From an uncultured Alistipes sp. (GTDB lineage: Bacteria > Bacteroidota > Bacteroidia > Bacteroidales > Rikenellaceae), in NCBI GenBank assembly GCA_900541585.1, contig UQKD01000005.1:1-64000 (forward strand): 64,000 bases of DNA. Direction: 5' to 3'. Under the pieces are notes generated by a model. The model had not been told where the DNA came from. It made no database searches and was given only the letters and a program-made list of their open reading frames with translations. Positions 1 through 8,487 of the stretch are shown here, one piece after another. Numbering within the stretch: the first letter of the stretch is position 1; each line of letters starts with the position of its first letter. Both the position numbers and the translations under genes were made by a program.

Positions 1-1
1 A

Positions 2-2653
2 GGCAAGGATATTACGCATGATGTTGTAAGCTGTTATTTTGATGGAGATACGAAAAAATATCTAATACGATTTAACAGTGGGAAACAATGGAAATATAAT
101 CAATGTAATATATTGATTGTTAGTTCATTGAGGTATTTTGTTGAAATTGCATCCTTGCTGAAAATGCCGGAACCGGTTAGCGAAACCAATAATAGGCCGG
201 AGGTTGCGGTTGCAGAGAAAGAAGAGGAGGAGAGTTTCCTTGAGAAAGAGCTGAAAAATATAGACGTGACGGCTTCGGATACCGTATTGCATTCCTACTT
301 GAATCGCAGTGAAATCCGAACGATTCCTTTGTCCGGAACGATTATTTATCCCTTCGGCAGTAACCGATCCCAGATGGAAGCTGTCCGGATGGCTTTGACG
401 CATAATATCAGCCTCATCGAAGGGCCTCCGGGGACAGGAAAGACTCAAACGATTCTGAATATTATTGCGAATCTCATCAAAAATAAAAAGACTGTCGGGG
501 TTGTATCCGGCAATAATTCGGCGACATCCAATATTGCGGAGAAACTGCAAAAGTATGGTTATGGAGATATTCTTGCGACTCTTGGAAAATACGATAACCG
601 GGAAGCGTATTTTTTGCAGAATCACCCTCCTATCGGAACTTTTCCCGTCGATGCTTCGAAAATACTGGAGAACGAGCGTAGCTTGGAAGAGTTGGTCGGA
701 AAATTAAGAGAGTTGTTGTGTTTAGACGACCGACTTTCCGAATTGCGAAAAGAGAAGAAAGACTTGTTATTAGAGTGGGATTATTTTCATAAAAACATAG
801 ATTTATCAGTACCTCAATATATACGGATCCACGATGCACTGAAGGGCCGGAGATATACGGCCAAGAAGTGGCTTGCGCTGAAGAATTATTGTGAGTCCTG
901 GCGTGAATATGGCAAATACGCTTACAGCCGTTTTGCCGGATGTCTGGACGATATCTTGATCTATATAAAAACCTTCTTCCATTATCGCATTCCTTTAACG
1001 ATCTCGACTTACAAGGATGTGCAGATTTTGGCAGACTATGCCGGAGAGATGTTCTATCAGGTAAGTTTGTCCGAATTGGATCGGGAATATGACCGCCTCT
1101 GTGAATTGTTGGCAGAGGGCCGAATGGATGAGCTATCCAAGGAGTGTCAGGAACTTTCGCAGACGATTTTCCAACATTATTTGAATAAGAACATCAAGAG
1201 GACGGACATCGCGTTTACGCTGGAAAATTACAAAAAGCAGTTTGATGAGTTTATTTCACAAGTTCCGGTTATCACAAGTACGACACATGCCGTCCGAAAA
1301 TCAATTCCTCCGGGTTTTGTCTTCGACTACATTATTATCGACGAGTCTTCTCAGGTCGATTTGATTACTGCTATTATTGCAATGTCCTGCTGTCGCAATA
1401 TTGTAATCGTGGGCGATTCCATGCAGTTACCGCAAATTGTTCCTTCGGAAGTCGTTCCCCAAGCGCAGGAATATGCCCGGCAAATGCAGGTGCATCCGAG
1501 TTATGACTATGTTAAACATAGCATTATCAGCTCACTGAAAGCAATTTATCCGAATTTACCGACCGTTTTGTTGCGTGAACATTATCGGTGCCATCCACTG
1601 ATTATTGATTTCTGCAATCAGCAATTCTACGATAAGAAGCTAATTATCAAATCGGAATGGACCGATCCCGAAAACGGTAATCATCCTTTGGCAATCGTTA
1701 CCGTCCGTCACGCTGATCGGGAGAGGCCGTGTGCCGATTACAGGGGGAAATCGTGGGTAAATAAGTTGGAACAGCTGAAAGTCTGTGAGGAATTTAATAG
1801 ATTAACGAGTTCCGGGATAACTGATATAGGAGTTATTACTCCATTCCGTAGTCATGCAAATGCTATTAATAAACTCCGTGAGGATATCTGTGCCGATACA
1901 ATCCATAAATTTCAGGGACGCGAGAAAGAGGTGGTTATTTTCTCGACGGTCAAAGATAAGGTAAAAGTTGATGAAGAGTGGGAGGCATCGTATTGTACGG
2001 ATAAAAGAGTCGACTTCATTAACCAGTCGGAGTTGATAAACGTGGCGGTTTCCCGGGCGAAGAACCGCTTGGAATTAGTGATGTCCCAACTGTTGTTCGA
2101 GCAGGCTCCGCTGTCGACCAATATTGGCAACCTGATCCGCTATATCAAATACAATGGCGGAGAAATCTCTTTTCAGTCGATCTTTGATTATTTGTATCAT
2201 CATAATCTCGATCCCGATCGTGAGCGGTCATTGCGCCGGTTATTCGGATCTTGGTATGCCTCGGAGAACCTGATGCACGAGTTGATCCTGAATATTATCG
2301 GACGGGATTCCCGGTTCTCGAACTTCGAAGTGATCGCCAATTATCCGTTGCGGAATATTGTCGGGAGAGAAATAGAACTGACGTCCAGACAGCGGGCATT
2401 CGTCCGCAGAAACAGCCATGTCGATTTCCTGATATATAATAAGTGTGATAAAATGCCCGTATTGGCGGTCGAGGTCAATGGCAGCCAACATGATCTGCCT
2501 GTTCAACGGGAACGGGATGCCGTAAAACAATCTATTTTGGATTTATGCGGCGTTCCGCTTCTTTCCTTGAGTACACGGGGAAAGGATGAAGAGCAGCAAA
2601 TCATTAGAAAGTTGTCTGTGATAATAGAAAGTGGTTGTTGCTCAGAATTATAG
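2..2653 (+). CDS. SF1 (UPF1/Dna2-like) helicase with C-terminal DUF2726-like nuclease domain, 5' end outside window
   Basis: The reading frame is open from base 2 to the stop at 2653 with no clear start, so the gene begins left of the window; about 883 residues are visible. Superfamily 1 helicase motifs are present in order: Walker A GPPGTGKT near 422-445, Walker B IIIDESSQ near 1335, VGDSMQLPQ near 1411, REHYRCHP near 1576, HKFQGREKE near 1905 and NVAVSRAKNRL near 2039. The last ~130 residues resemble DUF2726/PD-(D/E)XK nucleases (VDFLIYN, then VEVNGSQHD). Such helicase-nuclease fusions are common in mobile elements and in some anti-phage loci; a defence role is inference. Base composition is visibly more AT-rich than the genes to the right, which suggests horizontal origin. 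Confidence 0.85.
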   Translation, partial: GKDITHDVVSCYFDGDTKKYLIRFNSGKQWKYNQCNILIVSSLRYFVEIASLLKMPEPVSETNNRPEVAVAEKEEEESFLEKELKNIDVTASDTVLHSYLNRSEIRTIPLSGTIIYPFGSNRSQMEAVRMALTHNISLIEGPPGTGKTQTILNIIANLIKNKKTVGVVSGNNSATSNIAEKLQKYGYGDILATLGKYDNREAYFLQNHPPIGTFPVDASKILENERSLEELVGKLRELLCLDDRLSELRKEKKDLLLEWDYFHKNIDLSVPQYIRIHDALKGRRYTAKKWLALKNYCESWREYGKYAYSRFAGCLDDILIYIKTFFHYRIPLTISTYKDVQILADYAGEMFYQVSLSELDREYDRLCELLAEGRMDELSKECQELSQTIFQHYLNKNIKRTDIAFTLENYKKQFDEFISQVPVITSTTHAVRKSIPPGFVFDYIIIDESSQVDLITAIIAMSCCRNIVIVGDSMQLPQIVPSEVVPQAQEYARQMQVHPSYDYVKHSIISSLKAIYPNLPTVLLREHYRCHPLIIDFCNQQFYDKKLIIKSEWTDPENGNHPLAIVTVRHADRERPCADYRGKSWVNKLEQLKVCEEFNRLTSSGITDIGVITPFRSHANAINKLREDICADTIHKFQGREKEVVIFSTVKDKVKVDEEWEASYCTDKRVDFINQSELINVAVSRAKNRLELVMSQLLFEQAPLSTNIGNLIRYIKYNGGEISFQSIFDYLYHHNLDPDRERSLRRLFGSWYASENLMHELILNIIGRDSRFSNFEVIANYPLRNIVGREIELTSRQRAFVRRNSHVDFLIYNKCDKMPVLAVEVNGSQHDLPVQRERDAVKQSILDLCGVPLLSLSTRGKDEEQQIIRKLSVIIESGCCSEL

Positions 2654-2901
2654 TTCTCATTTGAGATAAATAGCTGGTTGTTGTGTAAAATAGTAGGGCG
2701 TATTATTTTCCCGGATATGGATTCGGAACAAATTAATTTCCCGAATCATCCTTTGTTGAGATAAACTTTCCGTATATTTGAAACAGAAATCAACCCCTCT
2801 GGCAGATGCCTGCGGAAGAGCGCGTTTTAAGCAAATAAAACGTGTGGGACTGAAACTTTGTATCGTTGCAAAATGTTGATATAGTGCGCTATCTGAGAGT
2901 C

Positions 2902-2922
2902 GTTCGATTCCTGGTGGTACCA
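2902..2922 (+). other. tRNA 3'-end-like remnant, candidate attachment site
   Basis: The sequence reads like a tRNA T-loop (TTCGATT), T-stem 3' strand (CCTGG), acceptor 3' strand (TGGTACC) and discriminator A. The bases before it cannot form the matching T-stem 5' strand, D-arm or anticodon arm, so this is not a complete tRNA. Integrases often target tRNA 3' ends and leave such a copy at the far end of an island. It sits exactly where composition changes, which supports an att site. Confidence 0.5.
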
Positions 2923-2934
2923 CTTAAAGATCAG

Positions 2935-2961
2935 CGACTTGCAGAAATGCAGGTCGTTTTT
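2935..2961 (+). terminator. Intrinsic terminator after the tRNA-like remnant
   Basis: Nine-base stem CGACTTGCA / TGCAGGTCG (one G-U pair) with a GAAA tetraloop, followed by TTTTTCTTTT. It lies 13 bases after the tRNA-like 3' end, the place expected for a tRNA gene terminator. Confidence 0.75.
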
Positions 2962-3250
2962 CTTTTCTTATCGGCGCTCACCGTCATTCTGCGGGAGTAT
3001 TTCAAATCTTTTATAAGTTTGGCATGACGGGTCGGTTGACCGCCCCGAAAGACGCTGCGGATCATCGGTTCGCGGTGTTTCCTGGTCTCCGGCAGACGAT
3101 TCCCGGTGGACGGATCGGGCCGCGAAATGGGCTTTGCCGCGCATATAGCTCTATATCCGGAAGGCGGGTACACACCGGAATCCGACCGATGAAGATTGAA
3201 ACGAAAAGTCCCCGGCATCGGCCTTTTCGCTGCCGTTCCGGTTGTTTCCG

Positions 3251-3280
3251 TTGCTTTATGCAACAAATTATTTATTTTTG
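3251..3280 (+). promoter_or_regulatory. Bacteroidota-type promoter for the HTH gene
   Basis: TTG at 3251-3253, a 19-base spacer, then TATTTTTG at 3273-3280, matching the TTTG-19-TAnnTTTG pattern. It implies a leader of about 140 nt before the HTH gene at 3425. Confidence 0.45.
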
Positions 3281-3424
3281 TATGTTCTAAAACGTCTGAA
3301 AAGTGGTTTAAACCGATTTGTATTCATAATGCTTCCGGCGACTACACGTTTGAAGGTGTCGTTTTAGTCGCTGTGCTACAAGTGTGTAGTAAAAATTGAG
3401 TGCATAATTGCGGAAATTTGCATT

Positions 3425-3655
3425 ATGAAACGGCAGCGGCGTAATGATATTTTGGTGGAACAAGTCGTGGATCGGCTGAAAACGGTCCGCCGGGAGAGAG
3501 GCCTTACTCAAGAAAATGTCCGGTTCGACACCGACCTGAACATCGGTCGGATCGAAAGCGGAAGGCATAGCATTTCACTGACGACGCTGGCTGATTTGTG
3601 TGATTATTACAATGTTCCTCTGGAGGATTTCTTCAAGAAAATAGTGACGCGCTGA
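3425..3655 (+). CDS. Small XRE-family helix-turn-helix regulator
   Basis: The 76-residue protein is almost wholly an XRE/Cro-type HTH domain: LKTVRRERGLTQENV (helices 1-2) then NIGRIESGRHSISLTTLADL (recognition helix and helix 4), ending in the usual YNVPLEDFF. It should be a DNA-binding regulator with no sensor domain. It lies alone just right of the suspected island end and is followed by its own terminator. Whether it belongs to the island or the chromosome cannot be told here; its target is unknown. Confidence 0.85.
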   Translation: MKRQRRNDILVEQVVDRLKTVRRERGLTQENVRFDTDLNIGRIESGRHSISLTTLADLCDYYNVPLEDFFKKIVTR

Positions 3656-3669
3656 ACAGTGAAATGAAA

Positions 3670-3704
3670 GAACCCGGGGAGTGGAGCCTCGGGTTCTGTT
3701 TTTT
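3670..3704 (+). terminator. Intrinsic terminator after HTH gene
   Basis: Stem GAACCCGGGG / CCTCGGGTTC with a 7-base loop, then TGTTTTTT. It lies between the convergent HTH and acetyltransferase genes. Confidence 0.8.
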
Positions 3705-3717
3705 CGTATCGGTGTGT

Positions 3718-4242
3718 TCAGAGTCGTTTTTCATAAGCCAGCCGTTCTCCGCTTCGGTAGACTACTTTTCCGCAATAGCTGAATCCCGTGCGTTCGAGCA
3801 ACCGCAGCATGGTCCGGTTGTCGAAATTGGTGTCGATGCGGAAGGCCTTGACGCCGCGTTCCGACGCGAGCGCCTCCACACGGTGCAGGAACTCTGCCGC
3901 CACGCCGCGGCCCCGTTCCCCGTCGGCGACCGCTATGCGGTGCACCAGCACGTACGGTCCGTCGGTGAGCCATTGCCCGTCGATGGCATCATAGGCCGGT
4001 TCGCCGTCGAACACCATCGCGCCGTAGGCGATCACCGCGAGCGGCCCCTCCACGCCGGGTTTGCACAATACATATCCGCGGCTGCGGCCGATGTCCGCCG
4101 AAATATGCCCCGGGGCGGGATAGCCGTCCTGCCACTGGCGGCTGCCTGCCGCGTGCATCCGGGCCTGTGCCTGGCGGATGATCTGCATGATGCGGTCCGT
4201 TTCGCAGGACTGTGCCTGCCGGAAAATCAATTCGTTGTCCAT
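3718..4242 (-). CDS. GNAT-family N-acetyltransferase
   Basis: The 174-residue protein has the GNAT fold signature: VLVHRIAVADGERGRGVAAEFL holds the acetyl-CoA binding R/Q-x-x-G-x-G/A loop (RGRGVA), followed by the FRIDTNFDNRTMLRLLERTGF segment typical of small-molecule GNATs. Substrate is not predictable. A perfect TAnnTTTG element on the minus strand (4247-4254) lies only four bases before the ATG, so the transcript may be leaderless. The gene is convergent with the HTH gene and monocistronic. Confidence 0.85.
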   Translation of the reverse strand: MDNELIFRQAQSCETDRIMQIIRQAQARMHAAGSRQWQDGYPAPGHISADIGRSRGYVLCKPGVEGPLAVIAYGAMVFDGEPAYDAIDGQWLTDGPYVLVHRIAVADGERGRGVAAEFLHRVEALASERGVKAFRIDTNFDNRTMLRLLERTGFSYCGKVVYRSGERLAYEKRL

Positions 4243-4458
4243 GCTGCAAAAATAGGAAAATATTTAAGACGCCACACTGTCAGGACATTTTTTCTGGCTT
4301 TTCGGCAATTTTGTGCCGTATTTGTGACAATTCGTGACATTTTTTCAGTTTCTCCGAACTGGCATAGGATTTGACCGTATCGGATATGAAAGCGCTTCAT
4401 AAGAGGCGCGGAGATGAAACGAAATGTTAAACCAAATAAAACCAAGGAGGACAAAACT

Positions 4459-4893
4459 ATGGTACCTGTAAGACGTAATCAGAACTGGCTGCCGAGCATT
4501 TTCAACGATTTTCTGGGCAACGACTGGCTTGTCGAACGCCACAACACCACGGCCCCGGCCGTCAACATCATCGAGGACGAAAACGAATACAAGGTGGAAG
4601 TCGCCGCACCGGGTATGACCAAGGAGGATTTCAAGGTGCATATCAACGAGGATAACGAGTTGATCGTCACGATGGAGAAGAAGGCCGAGCAGAAGGAGGA
4701 GGACAAGAAGAAGGGCACGTACCTGCGCCGCGAGTTTTCCTACACGAAATTCCAGCAGAGCCTGCTGCTGCCCGACAACGTCGTGCGCGAGAAGATCGCG
4801 GCCAAGGTCGAGAACGGTGTGATGACCATCGAAATTCCCAAGAAGAAGGAGACGGAAGCCGCCGTTGCAGCCCGCCAGATCGAGGTCAGATAG
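4459..4893 (+). CDS. Hsp20/alpha-crystallin small heat-shock protein
   Basis: A 144-residue ATP-independent holdase chaperone. The alpha-crystallin domain runs from about residue 30 to the end, with the conserved AAPGMTKEDFKVHI segment, the RREFSYTKFQQSLLLP region and the C-terminal-beta motif NGVMTIEIPK. ATG 4459 is preferred over an in-frame ATG at 4414 because a strong AAGGAGG (4444-4450) lies 8 bases before it, unusual in this phylum where Shine-Dalgarno sites are weak. A palindrome AAGCGCTT lies upstream at 4390-4397. The gene is single and ends in a good terminator. Confidence 0.93.
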   Translation: MVPVRRNQNWLPSIFNDFLGNDWLVERHNTTAPAVNIIEDENEYKVEVAAPGMTKEDFKVHINEDNELIVTMEKKAEQKEEDKKKGTYLRREFSYTKFQQSLLLPDNVVREKIAAKVENGVMTIEIPKKKETEAAVAARQIEVR

Positions 4894-4917
4894 CCTGCGG
4901 CCATTCTATGATGGGAG

Positions 4918-4948
4918 GGAGAATCCGGAAACGGGTTCTCCTTTTTTT
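4918..4948 (+). terminator. Intrinsic terminator after hsp20
   Basis: Ten-pair stem GGAGAATCCG / CGGGTTCTCC with one G-U pair and a GAAA loop, followed by seven T. Confidence 0.85.
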
Positions 4949-5036
4949 GTGCCGGCCGCGGTGGACGACGGTCCGCTGGCGGTCGGCGGATATACGGAAT
5001 GACGGAACGTGCGGCCGAAAGGCTGCCCGCCGTTTG

Positions 5037-5474
5037 TCAGCGTTCGAGGTGGAGAATGGGGTAGGGGCGTCCCGAAGGGTCCAGGGTGTCGCGCGAGACG
5101 ATGCGAAAGCCCATCCGGGCATAGAATCCTGCGGCCTGCGTGTTCTGCTCGTTCACGTCCACACGCCGCACCCCGCAATGGGTTGTGACGTGCTCCACGA
5201 GTTCGCGTCCCAGCCCTTTTCCGCGCGCGGTAGGCGCGACGAACAGCATTTCGAGCCGGTCGGCTTCGACGCCCGCGAAGGCCGCGAAGTGGTTTTCGGA
5301 ATCCCGTACGACATGGAGTTCCGCCGCCGGAAGCGCCTCTTCACGCACCATGCGGCGGAAAAAGGGGATGTCCTCCGGGGCCAGAAAGTCGTGCGTGGCG
5401 CGTACCGATTTCTCCCACAGATCGGTAAGTGCGTCCAGCTCATGCGCTGTCGGAGATGCGAGGCGTTCGGCCAT
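5037..5474 (-). CDS. GNAT-family N-acetyltransferase
   Basis: A 145-residue GNAT protein. The acetyl-CoA loop is VAPTARGKGLGRELV, followed by VDVNEQNTQAAGFYARMGF, the usual beta5-alpha4 region of RimI/PhnO-like acetyltransferases. The start chosen (MAERLAS) lies 2 bases after the stop of the flavodoxin/ferredoxin gene, so the two are co-transcribed. The substrate is unknown. Confidence 0.87.
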   Translation of the reverse strand: MAERLASPTAHELDALTDLWEKSVRATHDFLAPEDIPFFRRMVREEALPAAELHVVRDSENHFAAFAGVEADRLEMLFVAPTARGKGLGRELVEHVTTHCGVRRVDVNEQNTQAAGFYARMGFRIVSRDTLDPSGRPYPILHLER

Positions 5475-5476
5475 GA

Positions 5477-6316
5477 TTATAAAAGCGTTACGGGTGGTTT
5501 GCGCCGGGTGAAACTGCGTGCGAGGGCTGCGGCGAAGGGGGTGTGGAAACTCCGTGCCCCGACCGGACATCCCTTGACGCAGGCGCAGCAGCGGATACAG
5601 CGTGCAGGGTCGGTGTGCACCTCGTCGCCCCGTGCGATGGCCTGTGTCGGGCAGACCGCGGTGCAGCGGCCGCAATGGGTGCAGCGGTCGGCATCGCACG
5701 CGGGCAGGTAGACGGCGGGGTTTCTTTTCTGCCGGCGGCGGTAGTCCGCGACGAAACGGATGAAGCGCAGCATCGGCACGAGCGGCGTGCGCACGTCCTT
5801 CAGTTGAGCGGCGTCGACCGGGGCCGTCGTTCCCGCCGCGAGCTTTTCGCGCACCGCGGCGCCGAACTCCGCGGCCCGGGCGAGATCCTGCGCGTCGGGA
5901 CGTCCCGCGGCGACGGGGGTTTCGGGGGTGCTGTACGAGTGTTCGCCGACGAATGCCGCGGCGGCCACGGGGACGAATCCCTGCCGGGCGGCCAGCGCGG
6001 CCAGCTCCGCGGCGGCCTTTTCGAAGGCCCGGTTGCCGTAGACGGCGATCACCACGGCGGGCGTTCCCGAGCCGCGGAGCGTTTCCAGCCTCTTTGCGGC
6101 CGTCGGGGCCACATGTCCCCCGTAGACGGGAGCGGCGATGACCGCCACGGCGCCGGCGGGCAGCACGGCGGACTGTGCCGCAGCGTGTGTCAGGTCGATG
6201 GTTTTCAGGGCTTCGGCCCCGGCGCCGGAGGCGATGCCCCGGGCTACGGCCTCGGCGATTTTTCTCGAAGTGCCCGTCGGCGAGAAGACGACGGTGCAGA
6301 CGGTTTCGGGTTTCAT
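5477..6316 (-). CDS. EFR1-type flavodoxin/4Fe-4S ferredoxin fusion protein
   Basis: A 279-residue redox protein. The N-terminal half is flavodoxin-like, with an FMN phosphate loop SPTGTSRKIA near residue 12 and a PVYGGH loop. The C-terminal part (about 205-260) carries two [4Fe-4S] motifs, CDADRCTHCGRCTAVCP and CIRCCACVKGCP. The family (EFR1, flavodoxin plus bacterial ferredoxin) is thought to move electrons in anaerobes; the partner is unknown. First gene of a two-gene operon with the acetyltransferase at 5037. Confidence 0.88.
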   Translation of the reverse strand: MKPETVCTVVFSPTGTSRKIAEAVARGIASGAGAEALKTIDLTHAAAQSAVLPAGAVAVIAAPVYGGHVAPTAAKRLETLRGSGTPAVVIAVYGNRAFEKAAAELAALAARQGFVPVAAAAFVGEHSYSTPETPVAAGRPDAQDLARAAEFGAAVREKLAAGTTAPVDAAQLKDVRTPLVPMLRFIRFVADYRRRQKRNPAVYLPACDADRCTHCGRCTAVCPTQAIARGDEVHTDPARCIRCCACVKGCPVGARSFHTPFAAALARSFTRRKPPVTLL

Positions 6317-6463
6317 GGCGTTGGGCGTTGACGTTGGATAAAGGTTTCAAAAAGTCGGATGATGCAAAACCGAATTGCGTGCGGTCTGGCATAACCTCTC
6401 GACTGGTAAAAGGGTCGTTACGACCCCAAAGGTAATCAAAAATCCCGTGCCTCGGACCTTTTG

Positions 6464-6494
6464 TTGCAGATTACGGCTCTTTGGCCTATATTTG
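6464..6494 (+). promoter_or_regulatory. Bacteroidota-type promoter for the HRDC gene
   Basis: TTG at 6464-6466, a 20-base spacer, and a perfect TATATTTG at 6487-6494, about 25 bases before the ATG at 6519. Confidence 0.7.
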
Positions 6495-6518
6495 CTCCGC
6501 AACTTTAAATAACAGATT

Positions 6519-6989
6519 ATGAGGATCAAAACTTTTGAAATCCGCGTCGACCCGGCTTTCCGGGAGCACGACGAGCGGACGGTGAACGAATTTCTTTCGG
6601 CCGTCCGTGTGCCGCGCCTGCACTGCGGATGCCTGCGCAGCCGCAGTGCATGGATGCTGCTTGTCATTTTCAACGAGGAGACCGCCGACGAATCCGCGAT
6701 GCGTGCCGCACTGGTCGGCGAGCACCTTCCCGCGGGGTCGGAACTCACGTCCGGGGAGTGCGAACGTTTCGAGGCGCTCCGCGTGTGGCGCGACCGGCGT
6801 GCGGCCGAAATGGGCTGCAAACCCTTCGTCGTCGCCTCGAACCGCGACCTGCTCAACGTGGCCCGGAGCGGAGCCGCCTCGCCTGCCGACCTGCTCTCGG
6901 TCGCGGGGTTCGGTCCCCGCAGGGCCGAACGCTACGGCGAGGAGATCGTCGCCGTGCTCGGCTCGGCTGCCGACGCGGATTTCGACTGA
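6519..6989 (+). CDS. HRDC domain-containing protein
   Basis: A 156-residue protein. The C-terminal half (about 80-150) is an HRDC domain: FEALRVWRDRRAAEMG, VVASNRDLLNVARSG and LLSVAGFGPRRAERYGEEI match the helical pattern seen at the ends of RecQ helicases and RNase D. The N-terminal part resembles the short beta-rich region found in similar stand-alone Bacteroidota HRDC proteins. It probably binds nucleic acid; no catalytic motif is visible. Monocistronic with a strong promoter. Confidence 0.85.
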   Translation: MRIKTFEIRVDPAFREHDERTVNEFLSAVRVPRLHCGCLRSRSAWMLLVIFNEETADESAMRAALVGEHLPAGSELTSGECERFEALRVWRDRRAAEMGCKPFVVASNRDLLNVARSGAASPADLLSVAGFGPRRAERYGEEIVAVLGSAADADFD

Positions 6990-7078
6990 ATGTCCGGAAG
7001 CGGGTTCGTGCCGGAAAAACGGGTGCGGATCGGAATTTTTTCATATATTCGTGGCGATACAACTAAATTTTGGGAAAG

Positions 7079-7756
7079 ATGAAAACGAAACTGATTGCCT
7101 GCGCGGCGCTGCTGATGACGGCGTGCTGCGGAAGTCCGTCGGCCCGAAAGGCCGCGGCGACGAAGACCGAAGTGAAACACGGCCCGGAAATCGCCCTCGT
7201 GGCGCCCGACACCGTGGGCGGGAAGAGTGTGAACGAGGCGCTGGCCAACCGCCGCTCGTGGCGCGAATATGCGGCCGCACCGCTGACGCTCGAAGAGCTT
7301 TCGGGCGTGGTGTGGGCCGCCGCCGGCATCAACCGCCCTGGTACGGACCGTCTGACGGCTCCTTCGGCGCTGGCGCTTTATCCGGTGCGCGTCTATGCGT
7401 TTTTCGCCGAGGGCGTCTATTCTTACGACGCCCGGGCGCATAAGCTGGTGCGCGTGCTGGAGGGCGACCGCCGCAAGCTGGCCGGGATGCAGGACTTTGT
7501 CTTCACCGCGCCGCTGAATCTGGTTTACCTGGCTGACCGGACGGTATACGAGGGCAGGAACATCCCGGCGGAGCACGTCCGCTACCTCTGCGGGCAGGAT
7601 GCCGCGGGCTATGCCGAGAATGTCAACCTCTATACGGCGGGGCACGGCCTGCGCTCGATCACGCGCGGCAGCGCCCCCGAGGCGGAACTGCTGGCGGCCC
7701 TCGGGCTGGACCCGGCGCGCTATTTTGTGGCGCTGGCGCAGACCGTCGGTAAATAG
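7079..7756 (+). CDS. SagB/ThcOx-type nitroreductase-family lipoprotein
   Basis: The 225-residue protein begins with a lipoprotein signal (hydrophobic run, lipobox LMTAC). The rest is nitroreductase-like: RRSWREYAAAPLTLEELS near residue 55, WAAAGINRP, SALALYPVRVYAF and YLCGQDAAGYAENVNLYTA, all typical of the FMN-binding SagB/ThcOx group. An exported FMN enzyme is unusual, but such secreted members occur in Bacteroidota. ATG 7079 is chosen because it gives a clean signal peptide. Its substrate is unknown. Confidence 0.85.
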   Translation: MKTKLIACAALLMTACCGSPSARKAAATKTEVKHGPEIALVAPDTVGGKSVNEALANRRSWREYAAAPLTLEELSGVVWAAAGINRPGTDRLTAPSALALYPVRVYAFFAEGVYSYDARAHKLVRVLEGDRRKLAGMQDFVFTAPLNLVYLADRTVYEGRNIPAEHVRYLCGQDAAGYAENVNLYTAGHGLRSITRGSAPEAELLAALGLDPARYFVALAQTVGK

Positions 7757-7776
7757 GCCTCCCGGCCGGTGAGAAG

Positions 7777-7805
7777 GGCGACCCTGCGAAAGGGCCGCCT
7801 TTTTT
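7777..7805 (+). terminator. Intrinsic terminator after nitroreductase-like gene
   Basis: Stem GGCGACCCT / AGGGCCGCC with one mismatch, then six T; lies between convergent genes. Confidence 0.8.
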
Positions 7806-7812
7806 CGTGCCG

Positions 7813-8487
7813 TCAGTCGGCCGAGGGGGTCTCGTCTCCGGATTCGGAATTCCGTCCGCGCTCCTCCATCGGAACGACGTAGAAGCCCCTGCCGGGCGTC
7901 CATTCGACGCAGAACAGTTTTTCCGCGTCGGGATAGCCCGCCTCCCGGAGGTGGCGTGTGAGCCAGCGTTCGGTCTTGCCGCTGCGCCGGAGCGAGTCGC
8001 AGAGGACTTTGCCGCCGTTGACCAGCAGGTAGGATTCGGGCGGCTCGTTGCGGCGGGAGACGGTGATGTGTCCGTTGGTCTCGAAACGCACGTCGTCCAC
8101 GTCGAACATCGAGAAGATGCCGTTTTCCCGCAGCATCGTCCGGAACTGTTCCATCTCCAGCCCGTTGCGGCGGAATTCGCGCAGCACCAGCTTGCGGTCG
8201 CGGACGAGCATCACCGTGTCGCCCCGGATCGCCTTGCGGATGCGGCGGAAACGCATCAGGTAGCGCAGGGCCACGTTCACGGCAGTCCAGACGACGAACG
8301 TGAAGACCAGCTGCCAGACCGAGGTCTCGGGGTTGTAGATGACGCCGCCGACCAGGGCGCCCAGTACGAAGGCGTTGACCGAGTCGAGCGGCGTGAGCTG
8401 CGCCATCTGGGTTTTGCCCGAGACGCGCAGAAAGAAGATGACGCCCAGCATGCCGGCCAGCAGCTTGACGGCGATCGAAAGGTACAT
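7813..8487 (-). CDS. DUF421 (YetF-like) membrane protein
   Basis: The 224-residue protein has three N-terminal membrane segments (about 2-20, 32-52 and 57-77) containing RVSGKTQMAQLTPLD, the hallmark of the DUF421/YetF family. A cytoplasmic domain follows with DTVMLVRDRKLVLREFRRN and GIFSMFDVDDVRFETNG, the DUF421 beta-rich part. Related Bacillus YetF/YrbG proteins are spore membrane proteins; the role here is unknown. The acidic, Ser-rich tail is likely disordered. Divergent from the HEAT-repeat gene. Confidence 0.85.
   Translation of the reverse strand: MYLSIAVKLLAGMLGVIFFLRVSGKTQMAQLTPLDSVNAFVLGALVGGVIYNPETSVWQLVFTFVVWTAVNVALRYLMRFRRIRKAIRGDTVMLVRDRKLVLREFRRNGLEMEQFRTMLRENGIFSMFDVDDVRFETNGHITVSRRNEPPESYLLVNGGKVLCDSLRRSGKTERWLTRHLREAGYPDAEKLFCVEWTPGRGFYVVPMEERGRNSESGDETPSAD

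Larger units (their letters stand above)
2654..3424. other. Gene-poor 0.77 kb spacer at island edge
   Basis: No convincing coding sequence on either strand. The first part (to about 2.9 kb) is AT-rich like the helicase gene and the rest is GC-richer like the chromosome. It holds a tRNA 3'-end-like sequence, a terminator hairpin (2935-2961) and, near its right end, a promoter for the HTH gene. A short palindrome ATATAG-CT-CTATAT lies at 3143-3156. Confidence 0.6.

Noticed and set aside
2890..2922. Complete tRNA gene
   Set aside because: Only the T-loop and acceptor 3' part are present; no pairing 5' half can be found upstream.
3024..3290. Short plus-strand frame in the island-edge spacer
   Set aside because: No domain, no start signal and atypical Arg/Gly/Pro-rich composition expected from chance GC-rich sequence.
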